From: Hyaloperonospora brassicae
Taxonomy: Eukaryota; Oomycota; Peronosporomycetes; Peronosporales; Peronosporaceae
Direction: 5' to 3'
Assembly: GCA_947650285.1 (NCBI GenBank)
Contig: CANTFL010000372.1
Span: 54,362 to 118,361 of the forward strand
Length of the DNA stretch: 64,000 bases
The position numbers were made by a program, and so were the translations under genes. The notes under the pieces were generated by a model. It was not told where the DNA came from and ran no database searches. It was given only the letters and a program-made list of their open reading frames with translations. Positions 31,479 through 43,399 of the stretch are shown one piece after another (the stretch's first letter is position 1; each line of letters starts with the position of its first letter).

Positions 31479-32209
31479 ATGAACATGTTTGATGAGGAGG
31501 AGAGATTTCACGCCACGCGTTAAGGCTTTAACTGTTTAAGTGACATCAAATCGAGGGCGGCAACCGAATGAGTTTTACTGTCGGCGAAATTGTCATTAGC
31601 GCCATGTTAAAGTCCCTATAGGGACCAACAACATGCCGCTATAGCCAGGTTCATTGAAAATGAACTTGTAACTAAAAGAGAAAAAGTACCCTTGCTTTTT
31701 AACAGCAAGGCTTCCAGCAGGCCAAGCAGTTAAGAGAACTCGGTGCTCAACATACAGAGCTGTTGAGACAGTAGCAATTCAATGCTGCTGTGGGCGGAAC
31801 GACACACACGCATCGTTCTGAAATCTTATAGGTTGAGATCTACAATCACAGAGGAGTCGAGAAAGACTCACTATTATCAGGGTTCGTCGAACTAGACAGA
31901 GCCATAAAGACACGTCGCATGGACGATGAGCAAACGAAACCAACATTTGATCCATCTCACTTGGCAGGACGTGCCTAGACTTGGGCCTTAGGGCTCGAGA
32001 TGAGCGATACATATGCTTTCGGCTCGCTAGAAGCCTTAAAAACACGGCTCAAACAGACGTTGTAACTGCCTCGGGCTGACTTCGATGCTTGATCAAAGCT
32101 CCTGAAACTCAAGCACGGTAAACGTGATGTTCACGCTTTCGCTCAGCATGTACGACTCCTTGCGTATAGTATAACTGCTAATTCGGTAAATGAACACACG
32201 TTGATGTGG
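31479..32209 (+). pseudogene. Gag remnant of element 4, truncated by element 3
   Basis: Starting MNMFDEEERFHATR, the region follows the element 1 gag base by base (GACCAACAACATGCCGCTAT, ACTCCTTGCGTATAGTATAA), but with many stops. It ends abruptly at GAACACACGTTGATGTGG, where the LTR of element 3 begins. In element 1 this point corresponds to about 23690. No continuation of element 4 gag is found at the other end of element 3. Confidence 0.75.
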
Positions 32210-33165
32210 TGTAGTAATTAGTTAATTCCGTTGTATAACAGCATCAACGTATAAACAAAACAATCGCCGATCTTAGTCGGCGCAACGGGCTGGTACGTTT
32301 GGATAAATACCTACGCAGTTCGCCCTCTCGGGATCATCTGCGGCTTTCGCCTAGCCGATTCCCTACAACCACTCCTCCAGAAGTCCGCCTGAGCTCAGCA
32401 GCTTCTAAACCTCTCTCTCCTGTGACTTCACACCAACGGGTGAAAGTCGACGCTCACGTGGTTTTACAGTTCACTGGGCGCAGTGTTCTCCCGACTAGAA
32501 GAATGTCGATGCCCTCGGCTGAAGCCCACCGGCTCGTCGCTCGTCAAGACTTTCAACGGTGCCGTCTATTGGGTCACCGGCTCGTCGATGACGAGACTCA
32601 CAACGGTCCCGTCTATTGGGTTACCGGCTCGTCGACGACGAGACTCCTTCCTTCGCTAGTAGCGAGCGCTGCCCAACCCGGACATTCCTAACTCTTGGCG
32701 CAACCAGTCGATACCTATACAAGCTATGCCTCACGAAGTTCGACGGCAGGCATAATCTAGCCCACGCAGGGACTTATCTAAGTGTACGCGTGTCTTGGAC
32801 TTAGAAAATTCTGCACTGTGTTGATGTATCTCTTTTCCTATCGCTGAACCGTAGAGTGGTTTACTGTTCTTCTACTCTTTTTTTACACGTAGACTAAGTT
32901 TAATGAATTTTCTTTGATCTTCTCCCACCCTGCATCTGTGCTCTATCTTCGAGGACCTCCAATTCGATGACCCTTCGTTCGATGACCTCGTATTCGACAA
33001 CTCTTCATTTAATGACCTTTCATTCGATGACCTTTCTTCGATGACCTTTCATTCGATGACCTTTCATTCGATGATCTTTCATTATACGAGATTGAGTTCG
33101 ACGAACTTTCATTTGACGACCTTGATAACGCCGACCTCCAATTCTTCAGCTTCTCTAAGTATGTC
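32210..33165 (-). repeat. 3' LTR of element 3
   Basis: It shares long blocks with 45382-46299, for example GGGACTTATCTAAGTGTACG and GACTCCTTCCTTCGCTAGTA. Its inner part holds a degenerate tandem repeat of about 15 bp related to TTCATTCGATGACCT (32960-33120). The inner boundary is approximate. Confidence 0.75.
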
Positions 33166-33364
33166 GGTATTTTCCTCTAAATCTCTTTATCACAACCGGC
33201 CCAGTCGTGATACGATCCTAACGGGCGAGTGTCCTCGACTTCAGTGTTCCATTCTTTATGTGTTTTGTTGTTCGTCGTTTTTTTTCTCGCTCGCCGCTTC
33301 TAGTCTTTTGCTAAGACAATGGTGCGTTTACTCTTGCTTTTTCCGTCCGCTGGTTGTCTGACTT

Positions 33365-36300
33365 TTGTCTTGCTGGTGGCGTGTGCGTGATCCCATAAAG
33401 TATGTAGACGACCAGGTTTCGGAGGATGAAATTAGGGTCGGACTTGATGCTGAATCACCTCCTTCGCCTACCGCGTTGATCTTCGATTCACCGTCCGCTT
33501 CTGCGGCTCCACCGGCATCCGTCGAGCTTGTTTCCGTGACGCCTGTTGGCCCGGTAGCGACGGCCGCTACTTCTCTACCGGGTTCTCACTCTCTTGGCTT
33601 GGGCGATCGTATTTCTGAAGCGGCGTCAGACGTTCTTTGTCTCATCTCGATCTTTGACGAACGCATGCAAGGTCGTGAGGTCGAACTCACTCGATCAATT
33701 GCCGCGTTGCTGGAATCGCCGCGTTCTCTTCTTTAGGTATCTAGTCGGCAGTCAATTTCTCGAGCAATGACGCTTGCGGACTAGAATGCTCTAATGACGG
33801 GTGATGAAGTCCCTGCTGTGGATAGCTCGTGATACATCGCGTCACTCTGCGTTGCACTCTTGCAGTCTCATCGCTAGAACGCTTCTTTTCGACGACGTAC
33901 TCAAGCTGCCGTCGCGGAGTCGGTGGATTCACACAACCGGTTGACAACAACCGAGAAGGAGTCTAAGGCTTGAAAGAGTGCAGCTTTCAAGACCTTCGAG
34001 CTTATTGAATCGCTCCACAAGTCAATTTACTTCTTGGACTCGTCTACGTCTCAGGCTGCTTAACATCGCCGGCGATCGTCTGGCCTCGGCCGAACGATTG
34101 GTCGCAACGCTCAAGGCTGGTCTAGTCGATTGAGACAGGCAGGTCACTCAGCTAACACGCCAACTCGCCGACGCGGAAGCCCGAAAAATTACGGTCTAAG
34201 GCGTCGCGACCACGTATTTACGCCAGCTCCGGAAAGCTCCCGCCGCCTTGTGCACCGGTGATGTTCACACTCTTCGAATTGCTCAGCGTGCAATCAGCCG
34301 CCAGCAACAAGTCATCCGGTAACAGAAGTCACTCCTTTGTCGTGAAAACATTCGTTGCCCGCTGGACCCTCACCTTGCGGTTGCTGCTGCGGTCGGTTTT
34401 GACGTTCTTAAAATATATTCCCGCGACATGGACTTCAATTCGCGCTTGTGTCACCTTCTTGCCACGCGATATCCGGACGTGATTTCTCTCGGTGGGTCAT
34501 CGACTTTCCAAAACATGGTTTTGCATCTCGCTCATACAGCGGCTTCTTCTCGACGAATTACACCGGCGAATGCCCGCGCTGTGTTGTCGGGGTCGCCTCC
34601 TTTCGCTGCTTCTCTACGATCGTCGGCTTCTGTTGTCCTTGCTCCCGTCGGACTGTTTATTGAGTCATCTTTATTACTGCCATGTCCGGCGAGGATACCT
34701 CATCGCCTCCGACCTCGGCTTCCACTGCGCAAGCATCATCGAAAGTGTTTACTACTTCGAGGACGAATCATGTCGTCTGCAGTCTGTCGTCGTTGATCTC
34801 GTAAGGCACTTCCAGTCTGGACGTTACCCCTACACCGGGGTGTCCTCAAGTATCCAGCCTTTCTTCCGTGATAAATATTTCAGTAGTATCGTGGAACGTG
34901 TCTGGGTCTTCCCCTGATCCCTTGCGCTCTTCCATCGGTTTCCCTTCGTCGTTTATTTTTTCGCCATCGTCCCCAGTGGTGTTCACGACGTCATCTGTGA
35001 CGTCTACGTCTGCTGCCAGCTCGTCGTCGCCGACAACTTGGCCCCAGTATTCTGGCTTACTCTCGGTGAACGTTCGTCCGTTGCAGCTTCCTTGGACGAT
35101 TGCTTCCGGTTCTCCAGCTTCTCTCGCATCCACGATGCCACCTAAGTCGCGTCGCAAATTAGGCTCTGGTCGCACGAGTACCCGCAAGATCTCCGTTACT
35201 CCCAAGACGAAGACCAAGTCTCGAGCCCGAGCGCTTCATCCAAACCATCCACTAAAACGGAGTCCGTCCTCGTCTGGGTCATTTCCGGCGCCAGCGCGGA
35301 TGGTGACTCGTCGGTCGGCACGTTGCGCGTCCGGATCGGCGACCAAGACGTCCGAACCCTTGTCAAACCCAGACCCTTTGTAGACCGATTCCCCTGTTCA
35401 TCCGCCTCATGCCGCTGCTTCGGTGGATGGATACAAGCTTGAAGCAAGCCTGCCTCAAATGCCGGTCGTTGCTGCTGTTGTTGCTGTCACTGTACCTCCT
35501 GTTGCTGAGCCAGTCACGAACCCGATCTCATCTTTTGCGCCAAGTATAACCTTGTCTCCGGGCAAGGTCTGTTCTGTGGTAGTTTCGTCGACTTCTCTTG
35601 CTCCCTCACCCGTCGCGCCCGAGATCATTTCATCTATGCGGTCTTCTGGTACCCGTACGCTAACCCGTCCAAGAAAGAAGAAGGTAACTCCCGATCCTAG
35701 GATTAAGCGCCGCAAGAAGTCAGCATCCAGTGCTCTGCACCCTTGTTTGCACACTCTCCTTACTCGCCAACCATCCGAAATCCATCTCTGTTGCTCCTGA
35801 GTGCTTCGTGTTGACTGCCGCTCAATTGCCGGAATCTCTGGCTGTGCTATATTCCCTGCTTCGGTCTCGTGCGAATCAATAGATTGCTCGTGACTCACGT
35901 TCTACTCCCGCCACGTGTGCAAGTCAAAACGTCACGTTCTACCACTTCGGTTCCGCCCGCTGTTGGTCGCCTATTGTGTCCGCATAATCGCCTACTCGGC
36001 AAGTGAAAGACGGGTCGAAGTCGTTCGTTGCTTCCACTCCGATCTCACTCGCTCGATTTCAGTCATTTGCGGACGTGTTCAACCCGTCGCACCCGTGCCA
36101 ACGCACTTTTGCTTTGTTTCCTTCCACTTCCTTCTTCTTGTCTGGAGACGCGTTGGATAGCGCACGTTCCCGATTACGCGCTAACAAGTACTCGCCTCGT
36201 CCAGATTCTCCGATATCTGAGGTGGCCGATGCAAGGGTCAGGTATCGGGGAAACTGCAGAGATCGTCTGCCGCCCGTTGGCGTCGACACTCGTTTGCGTA

Positions 36301-36557
36301 TTTACGTTGCGATTTGGGAGCGCACTCACCGGATTCTGGACTCGAGCGTTTTGATGGGCATGCATCCGGATCATAACCCCAACAGTTCGGTGGACGACTT
36401 GAAATGCATCCACGACGCGTGGGTGCAATACAACAGTGCTTGCAAGCGACGCGTTGATCTTCTGCGAGTGGTTGCAAAGGCTTTGGCTCGTGTCCTCCGC
36501 GACGCTACTGCGGTGAGAACTCCGCTTGGACCAGCTCCTCGACTCGGCCTGGAGTAA
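33365..36557 (+). pseudogene. Antisense coding fragments of element 3
   Basis: Plus-strand frames fill the region between the chromodomain and the 3' LTR, opposite to gag-pol. They are 33365-33736 (ISEAASDVLCLISIFDERMQ, coiled-coil-like), 34868-35383 (Ser/Pro-rich, then basic MPPKSRRKLGSGRTSTRK), 35423-35800, and 36003-36557 with a folded-looking part (LRIYVAIWERTHRILDSSVL, DDLKCIHDAWVQYNSACKRR). Many stops and shifts separate them. I recognise no domain. I cannot align them convincingly to the antisense ORF of element 1, but location, orientation and the mix of disordered, basic and helical parts agree. Confidence 0.45.
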
Positions 36558-36982
36558 TTCTTCGAGCCGTCTGTCCCCGTGTACCCGATCATGAGCTTTG
36601 CGTGGGTACCCGCTTGCACCAATTGGACCTCCGAACTTGGAGCTCTTGATGATTATGGACCTTGGCGTGCATGGTGGTTGACTCGTTCGGCAGAGCACCC
36701 GTATAACACTTTTTTATCCCGCGAAACCAGGGGTTTCCGGACTTTGCGCCTGTGGGCGTACCCGAAAGAGATGTAGAGTCCTTAGTCGTTGAGGATGTTG
36801 ATACCGCCGAGGCTCCAAAAAATTCCGGCTGTTGATCCGTCCACGCCGGAACCGGAAAATCGTCATGGTATGCAGATTTTTCTTAATGATCCTAGTCGTG
36901 GCTCAACGCTGTATCGGGTAGTCCCATCACCAATCTCGCGAACATTTAGTTGGCTGTCACTCCCACGCGTTTTGTAAACGTT

Positions 36983-37399
36983 TTAATTCATTTCATCTTC
37001 GTTGTATTTACTCATGCATGTCATTGCAGTACCATCATCTCTAGTTCCGTCTGCACCTTGACCGAAGGAGGATATGCGCGGTGTCGTTCGATTACTTCTC
37101 GTCGGTGACTTGCGCCATCTGCAGACGATTCTGTCGCTTCTTCTTCCTGAAGTAGTCGAATAATAGCCCTTACACGACACGTTGGTTAATAACTCCCACG
37201 TGGGTTCATCGTATCCCACCCATTTGACCAAGAACTTCCTCTGACTCCTGTCAGTGGTCGTCGTACTTGTCGTGTCATCATCCAATATAGCTTCGACTTC
37301 GTATCGACCACTTGCCTTGTCGGGCGCCAAACTGGTCTCCTGCATTGATCCCGGCATTCGACGTTCTCCATGCTTCCTAGCTTTGAACTCTGCTGTCAC
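36983..37399 (-). pseudogene. Chromodomain region of element 3
   Basis: The minus strand encodes GRYEVEAILDDDTTSTTTTD then KFLVKWVGYDEPTWELLTNV, a clear chromodomain with an acidic/Thr-rich insertion. It is the C-terminus of Pol, as in element 1. A broken C-terminal helix follows in another frame. Confidence 0.75.
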
Positions 37400-37535
37400 C
37401 TGTTTGACCAGCTCGATCTCCTGGTGCCTCGTTTTCTTGCTCAGTGTCCAGTACGGTATTCGTTGACTCCATCCGTCTTTCAGCTGGACTGATTAGATCG
37501 TTATGTTCACGTGCCAATCTTGCTTTAAGTCTTAC

Positions 37536-38200
37536 TTAGTACTCTTTTGCCAGGCGTAGGACCACTTCTCGCTGCCTGTTAGCTTCGCGACGCCACGAGA
37601 CTGGATTCGTCGAGTCCACCACCCTATCATTCCTTGAATTGGTGAGTCGCATTGACTCTGTCATAGCCTTCAGTGTTGAGTGGGCATCCCTCTCGTGTAC
37701 CAAATAGAACGGCGTCTCTTTTCTCGTCGAATCTCTTGAGTTGTTAACGGAATGAATTAAAGTTTCTGCAATGTCATCCCAATCCGCTTGTAGTGGATCT
37801 TCCACAGTAGACTCTTACTGTTTGTATTATTGTCTTCACACTTCGCTCTTGTTGTCCGTTTGCTTGTGGACGATAAGTGAGGGTGGCTCTTGACTTAGCT
37901 TGCATCATTTCAGCAAACGTTTGAAAGACCTCACTCATGGACCTATGATCTCTGTCGTGAAGAATGAGACTGGGAGTACCAAAATGATGGAAGGTGATCT
38001 CTTCAGAAGCTTTCGCTACATCCAATGCCGATGTATCGTTCATGGCCTTAGCTATCACAAAACCCGTAGAATAATCTTGAAACAGTAAAAGCGCTGCGTT
38101 TTCCCGTCGTGTCTTCGAGAGTGAGATGTCACAGTCCATAGACACCACCTGAAACGGTCGCTCGTAAACTATATTCCCCGGCGAATGCCCCTTGAGGGTT
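37536..38200 (-). pseudogene. Integrase of element 3
   Basis: The catalytic core at 37774-38148 has VSMDCDISLSKTRRENAALL (first Asp), SLILHDRDHRSMSEVF (second Asp) and RPQANGQQERSVKTIIQTV (Glu). A frameshift then leads to 37536-37805 with RKETPFYLVHERDAHSTLKA, the segment that usually follows the core. The zinc-binding part upstream is not clearly readable. Confidence 0.8.
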
Positions 38201-39954
38201 GGATTGCTTTTGCTCGTGCTGCAATCTTCGCAACCTTTTCATGCCTTGCCACATCTGCATACAGCCCGGTCCATTAAAGATCAGTTTGACCTTGTGATAT
38301 GTCCGCACAATTTATTGGTGGCCGCCTTCTATCGAGTCATGACAATATAACAGTATTTCATCGACTAGTGTTGTTGGAATTACAAGTCGAATTTTGATGT
38401 CGTCCTCTGTGTCCCTCTTAATTCTCTAGTCCGTCCCACTTAATAAAGGAAACCTTCCTGGCTCAACACGAATCGATCAGCGATCTTCCCGGATTCGCTA
38501 GCTTGATGGTGTGTAACTTTGTCAAATTCTCCTCGCAGATACGTCTTGAAGTCTTATCACTTCGTCTCTTCATATTGTGCGGTCGATATTCATTCTCTCC
38601 GTTCCTGTTAGACGGCTCTAGGGTCTACATCCTCCGCACTGGATGATCCTCGAGTCTCTGGATTCGGTCGGGTCACGGTGTGTCGAACGCGCCTCTCATA
38701 TTCTTGATTCTCAACCGACTCTTCACTCTCCTTTGTCGATCGTCCATCACCTAGATGGTCGGCGAATCGCACGTGACGAGTTGTACTTCGTGTAATCACT
38801 GACACCGCTGGCTTTGCTTCGATGGCCTCATCGGGTTTCCTATCTTTAACCAAATTTTCTTGTATCCGATTCAGTTTTCGTAGCTCTTCATAGCGTTCCT
38901 CACATATGAGTAGCTCCTCTGTCTTAGCTCCCAGTGCTGCCGTGGCCAGGACGTCGGCAGCTGCATTGTAACAGCGGATAATGTGAAACTATTGCACGGA
39001 ATTGAATCTAGTAACTAATGCTGTATGACGTGCCAGTTCTACTTGCAGTGAGTGGTGTTCACATGCGATCACTTCCATGGCTTGTTGGATCGCTAGCCTC
39101 GAGTCTCCCACTATGATCAGATCAGCAACTTGGTTATCCAATGCTGCTTGAGCGCCTCAGTTCATGCCGGCGTATTCTGCCAAATTTACTGTGGCAGATG
39201 GAAGGTAATCACTCGCGGCAATTACGACTGTCCAGTCGGGCAGTCTTTACAATATTCATGCACAACTTCCAAATAATACATGTTGTGTCGTCTTTGACGA
39301 TCCGTCAAAAGACATGACGAACCCAATACATTTTGGCGAGGTTTGTGCGTACAAAAGTTTAGGATCGAAGCAAACTATCGTTCCATGAGTAGGGTTAGGG
39401 CAATGTGGGCCAGCGATTCGTCGAGTACGACTGTCGGCGTGATGGACGCCTGGAGTAGCTGTAGAAAATCGACATCGCGCTCGCCGACTCATTTGATTTC
39501 CAGATGGTAGGGTTACGGCAGTAAGGCGAAGCTGACTGCGCGTCCATACAATTATTTGGACGTGAAGACCCACTCCAATGTTGAGTACCTCGTATAGACG
39601 TGGATCGTTTTCTCAACAAGAAGTGTGTGTGCGACTTTGATCAGTTGTAATAAGGATAGCACCTCGCACTAGGCCGAATGGTAGTTCTTCTCATTATCTT
39701 TTAACACCCGGCCGCAAAATCGCACTGGATGCAATTTGTGGTCGTGGTATTGCATTTAAGTGCTACTCAGTGCCCAGTCGTTTGCGAAGATCATCACGTG
39801 AAAATCTAGACTTTGATCAAAATGAAGGAGTTGGGTGCTTTATCGATTGACTATTTGAGGAGATCATTAGATTTACGAGCTGTCGCCAGAGCGGGTGACC
39901 CCAGGAAATCTTCCTCCTTCAGTTGGTAGAGAACAACCGATAGATATACATATT
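38201..39954 (-). pseudogene. RNase H and connecting region of element 3
   Basis: This lies between RT and integrase, where RNase H is expected, but the frames are short and broken (39256-39619 and 38608-38853). The latter carries a charged, low-complexity linker. I can support this assignment only by position. Confidence 0.5.
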
Positions 39955-41723
39955 CTATATGAACCGACTGTAGTAATTAAGAGCTCCTAAGAATGCCTGC
40001 ACTCCGTTCTTCGAAGTGGGAAAGGGGATCCCAGAGATAGCTGCCAGCTTCTGTGGATCAGCAGCGATTCCTTGCGCGTTTACGTTATGGGAGAGGAAGT
40101 CAATTTGCGGTTGAACAGGGATGCTCTTAGTACAACTTACGCTTATTCGACTCTCGGTAAATCTCAGTAGCAATTGATTGAGTGTTGCTAAACAATCATC
40201 AAATCCCGTCCACCAAAACAAATATCGTCGACGAACTATCGACGCTTGAACACCGGCGCAACTGTTAATTCGTCTAGTTCGCCTGTTGAAATCATGTCGT
40301 TCTCAGGGTCGTTGACCATTCGTTGTACTGCGTCGGGCCATGTGTTGATGCAGCAATCTGCTTTAAACTTAGTGACGGTGTGTGTGGGTCGAACGCATGA
40401 TGGTGTTCCTGATGATACCATCTTCTGTCTAGTCGCCGCTTCTTTCTCCATAATTATCACTCTCTCCGAGTTCTTACCCCATCATCCTTTAGGCTGAACG
40501 TAGCCCCAAAAGGAATTGTTAATTACTCGCTGATAGATCATTGGGGCGTTCTTTAATCCAATTGGCATCTGCAACCATTCATAGTGTCCCAGAGAGCACA
40601 CAAAAGCAGATATGTATCTCGCTCTCTCAGTCATCATGATTGCCCAGAACCCATCAGCATCATCAAGAGAGCAAAACCACTGATAGCCTTCGAACTCCGT
40701 CAGCAGATCGTCCACGAAAGGCATTGTGTATTCCATGTCTACCGTCACCGCATTAACCATCTTGTAGTCAATACACAATCGTATGTCCACTCCATTCTTC
40801 TAGGGAACAGTTACGATCGATGAGGCCCACGGACTCTGTGAGAACGCAATGAGTCCTGCCGTCAACAATCCTTTCAGTAATTCGTACATTTTTGTCAGAT
40901 TTCGAAGTGGTACGCGTCGAGCCCGTCGTTGAATAGGATCGTGTTCGTTTACGTCGATATCGCAGACCACTCCGTACGCTAAAGGTTGTAGTGCATTCCC
41001 ACTCGAGATCATGATCTGTTCATGACTCTTCAATACATCAATCAACTTGGCTTGTTGCTCCTCATCATGAGCTGATGATATCACATTCTTTCCATCGTAG
41101 TCCGACTTTGTCTGTGTCAGCTCCGTGAGGTTCGGCAGAAAGGCAAGTTCGCGAGCGTAATCTACCACGGTGTCTTCTCTGGAATCATGCTCGAAAGCAA
41201 ATTGGTCGAACGGGGCAGTAGATGGATCCTTCTCAGGTGGGTTCATACTCGACACTTCCAGGACGTACAAGAACCGATCGTCCAATTCGTCGACGGTGTT
41301 ATTCTCCCTAGTTCGTGACGACAAAGGTGCTGTAGGTGATATGATAGCTTGATCTGATTTTGTGTCTCGCTCACACAACTTGTCATCGACACGGCGAAAT
41401 ACTTTATTGATTAACAACGTATCCTCTTCAAACGACTTGCACGCGGCCCTAGTTGCTGCCGAGTAACACGTAGCCTTGTTTATGCTTCCGTCGGTCGAAT
41501 TCGTGACATTTTTGTCCGGTTCTGGATGATAATTAGCGGGCTGGTCATTACTTATGTTCGGCTCACTCCCCGTCTGTTTTGTAAGACCTCCTTGAGATTG
41601 TCGTCTTACGCTGTATGTAACCGCCCAGTTTCGTTCTTCCTTGTTAATCGTACACTGCTTATCCCCAGTATCTTCATCCCAACGAATAATTGCACGCGGT
41701 AGAGTATAGGTCGGCCGTTCCAC
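39955..41723 (-). pseudogene. Reverse transcriptase of element 3
   Basis: The 307-codon frame 40800-41723 is a linker ending in the RT N-terminus (RRARRVPLRNLTKMYELLKG, LLTAGLIAFSQSPWASSIVT). The palm follows at 40482-40790 (IRLCIDYKMVNAVTVDMEYT, MPIGLKNAPMIYQRVI). A shifted frame near 40225-40240 gives FVDDICF, the YxDD-type catalytic box. 39955-40221 gives the thumb (VDFLSH-type PQIDFLSHNVNAQGIAADPQ, QAFLGALNYYSRFI). Three frameshifts and a substitution in the SLDAASGFWA motif (here SLDDADGFWA) indicate decay. Confidence 0.85.
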
Positions 41724-41899
41724 GGCTGGTCATTGTTAAGACTACCATTCCACATACAAACCTTTCTTTTTCTGCATCGATTCTTTGGCTAAGACATGTT
41801 CGTACGCTAGCCCTTGCCAATCTTCGTACTTCGACAAATTCACACGTACGTATCCTTCATCTCTTGGTAACTTACCGTGTGGCATTCACACTACGATCG

Positions 41900-42702
41900 G
41901 TAAATGGGCTGGGTATGTCGTTACCTGTGGTGCAAGATTGATTGATCTGACTGTCGTCGCTTTCCCTTTCGTGCATTGTATGATTGTGGGTAATATTTTG
42001 GGTAATCGACGAAACCACAGCTCTTGTGTGGATCCAACTGGTTGTTGACGCTGCAGCTTGAACACCTCAGACCCTCGTTGATCGATATTCATGGTATCTC
42101 TGGGCCCCCTGTGATTTCTCTCCCCCACTCCTGCCCGTCGACTTCTTTCGCGGACTTAAGGAGTGGCACAATTAGTTCATTGTGTAAAATGGAGATTAAA
42201 TTTGAAATTTATAGACGGACTCAATCTAATATCATGAAGTCCGTTTCGAGTATTTGGCATAAATTCGCGTGATGTGACATTCTCTACTCCTTAAAACATA
42301 TAAAACCTTCCACCCTAGTGTTATCTTGACCGTAACCTGTGACTTCGTGACAACTGTTGAGTCCCCTATCCCATGTACGTTGATCTGCTTGTCCGTAATC
42401 ATTCGACCTCGGAGCTTAAGCTATCGTGCAAACGATTCACTTATCGCTGAGATGTTTGCTCCTGTTTAAAGCAAGATCTGAGTCCGTTGATCATTCACTG
42501 CCCCCATCACAAAATCGATCAATCTTATACTCCGATCAAACTTTATTGACGACCACCCTCCTAGTCTCTTCCCTTGTGGCAACTTCAGTGGATTCCTCAA
42601 TCCTATCTGTCGCCGAGAGTCGGGTGATGCGTCCATCCGAGCCATCGCTGTTTCACCATCAACTATTTCGTCAGTAGTTGACAACTCTGGTAAAATCTTC
42701 AC
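41900..42702 (-). pseudogene. Protease region of element 3
   Basis: The minus strand reads VMGAVNDQRTQILL, then a stop codon where the catalytic Asp is expected, then TGANISAISESFAR. The D-T-G-A active site is therefore interrupted at about 42463-42466. Downstream the frame is broken. Confidence 0.65.
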
Positions 42703-43399
42703 TCTATTTATCCTTACCTTCGCTACATCGCCAAGCCTTCTTGTGTCCTCAACAAATCGAAGACGTAGTTCTCGTCGACTGCTGGTTCCACTGACTGTAG
42801 TGGATTGTTGTTTCTCGACCCAGTCTAAGTCGGCGAGCCTCCTGGTTTATATGGCTAGGCGAATAGATGCGTTGCTGTTCATCAGGAACAGTTGTTCGAG
42901 TGATCGATGAAATGTAGAACTAAGAGAGTCGTTCGGACCCGGTGAACAGTTTGCACCTGCCGACGTCATGCACTTGTTTGCACGGTTTGCAACGGCGTCT
43001 GCAAAAGTGAGCGTCGTGTCCTGCTGCACCACATTTCCACAGAGACCCCATGGTCGGCGTTCTCTCGAGTGGTCTGGTCGATGACGCTGGTTGCCTTAGT
43101 CACGTGGATCAGGTCGTACCTCATGTTCAGCCGGTACGCCTGCCCGACCAATACTATTAGGACCAGGTCGTGGTCACTCACCCCGTTCTGCAGGTAACGC
43201 CACTCTGTTCACTTCTCTGCCCACCTCCATGTAATCGGCGTCAGAGTCCTACTCGAAGTCGTTTGTATAGTCGTAGTCCCTTTCGTCATCTTGCGCCTCG
43301 TAATAATCAGCGTATTCTTTTAGCCTCAATTGATCGACTGCATCCCGCAGATCGTCCGTACTTACTGATGCGAGGGAAATAAGACGGCCATCGTCGTGC

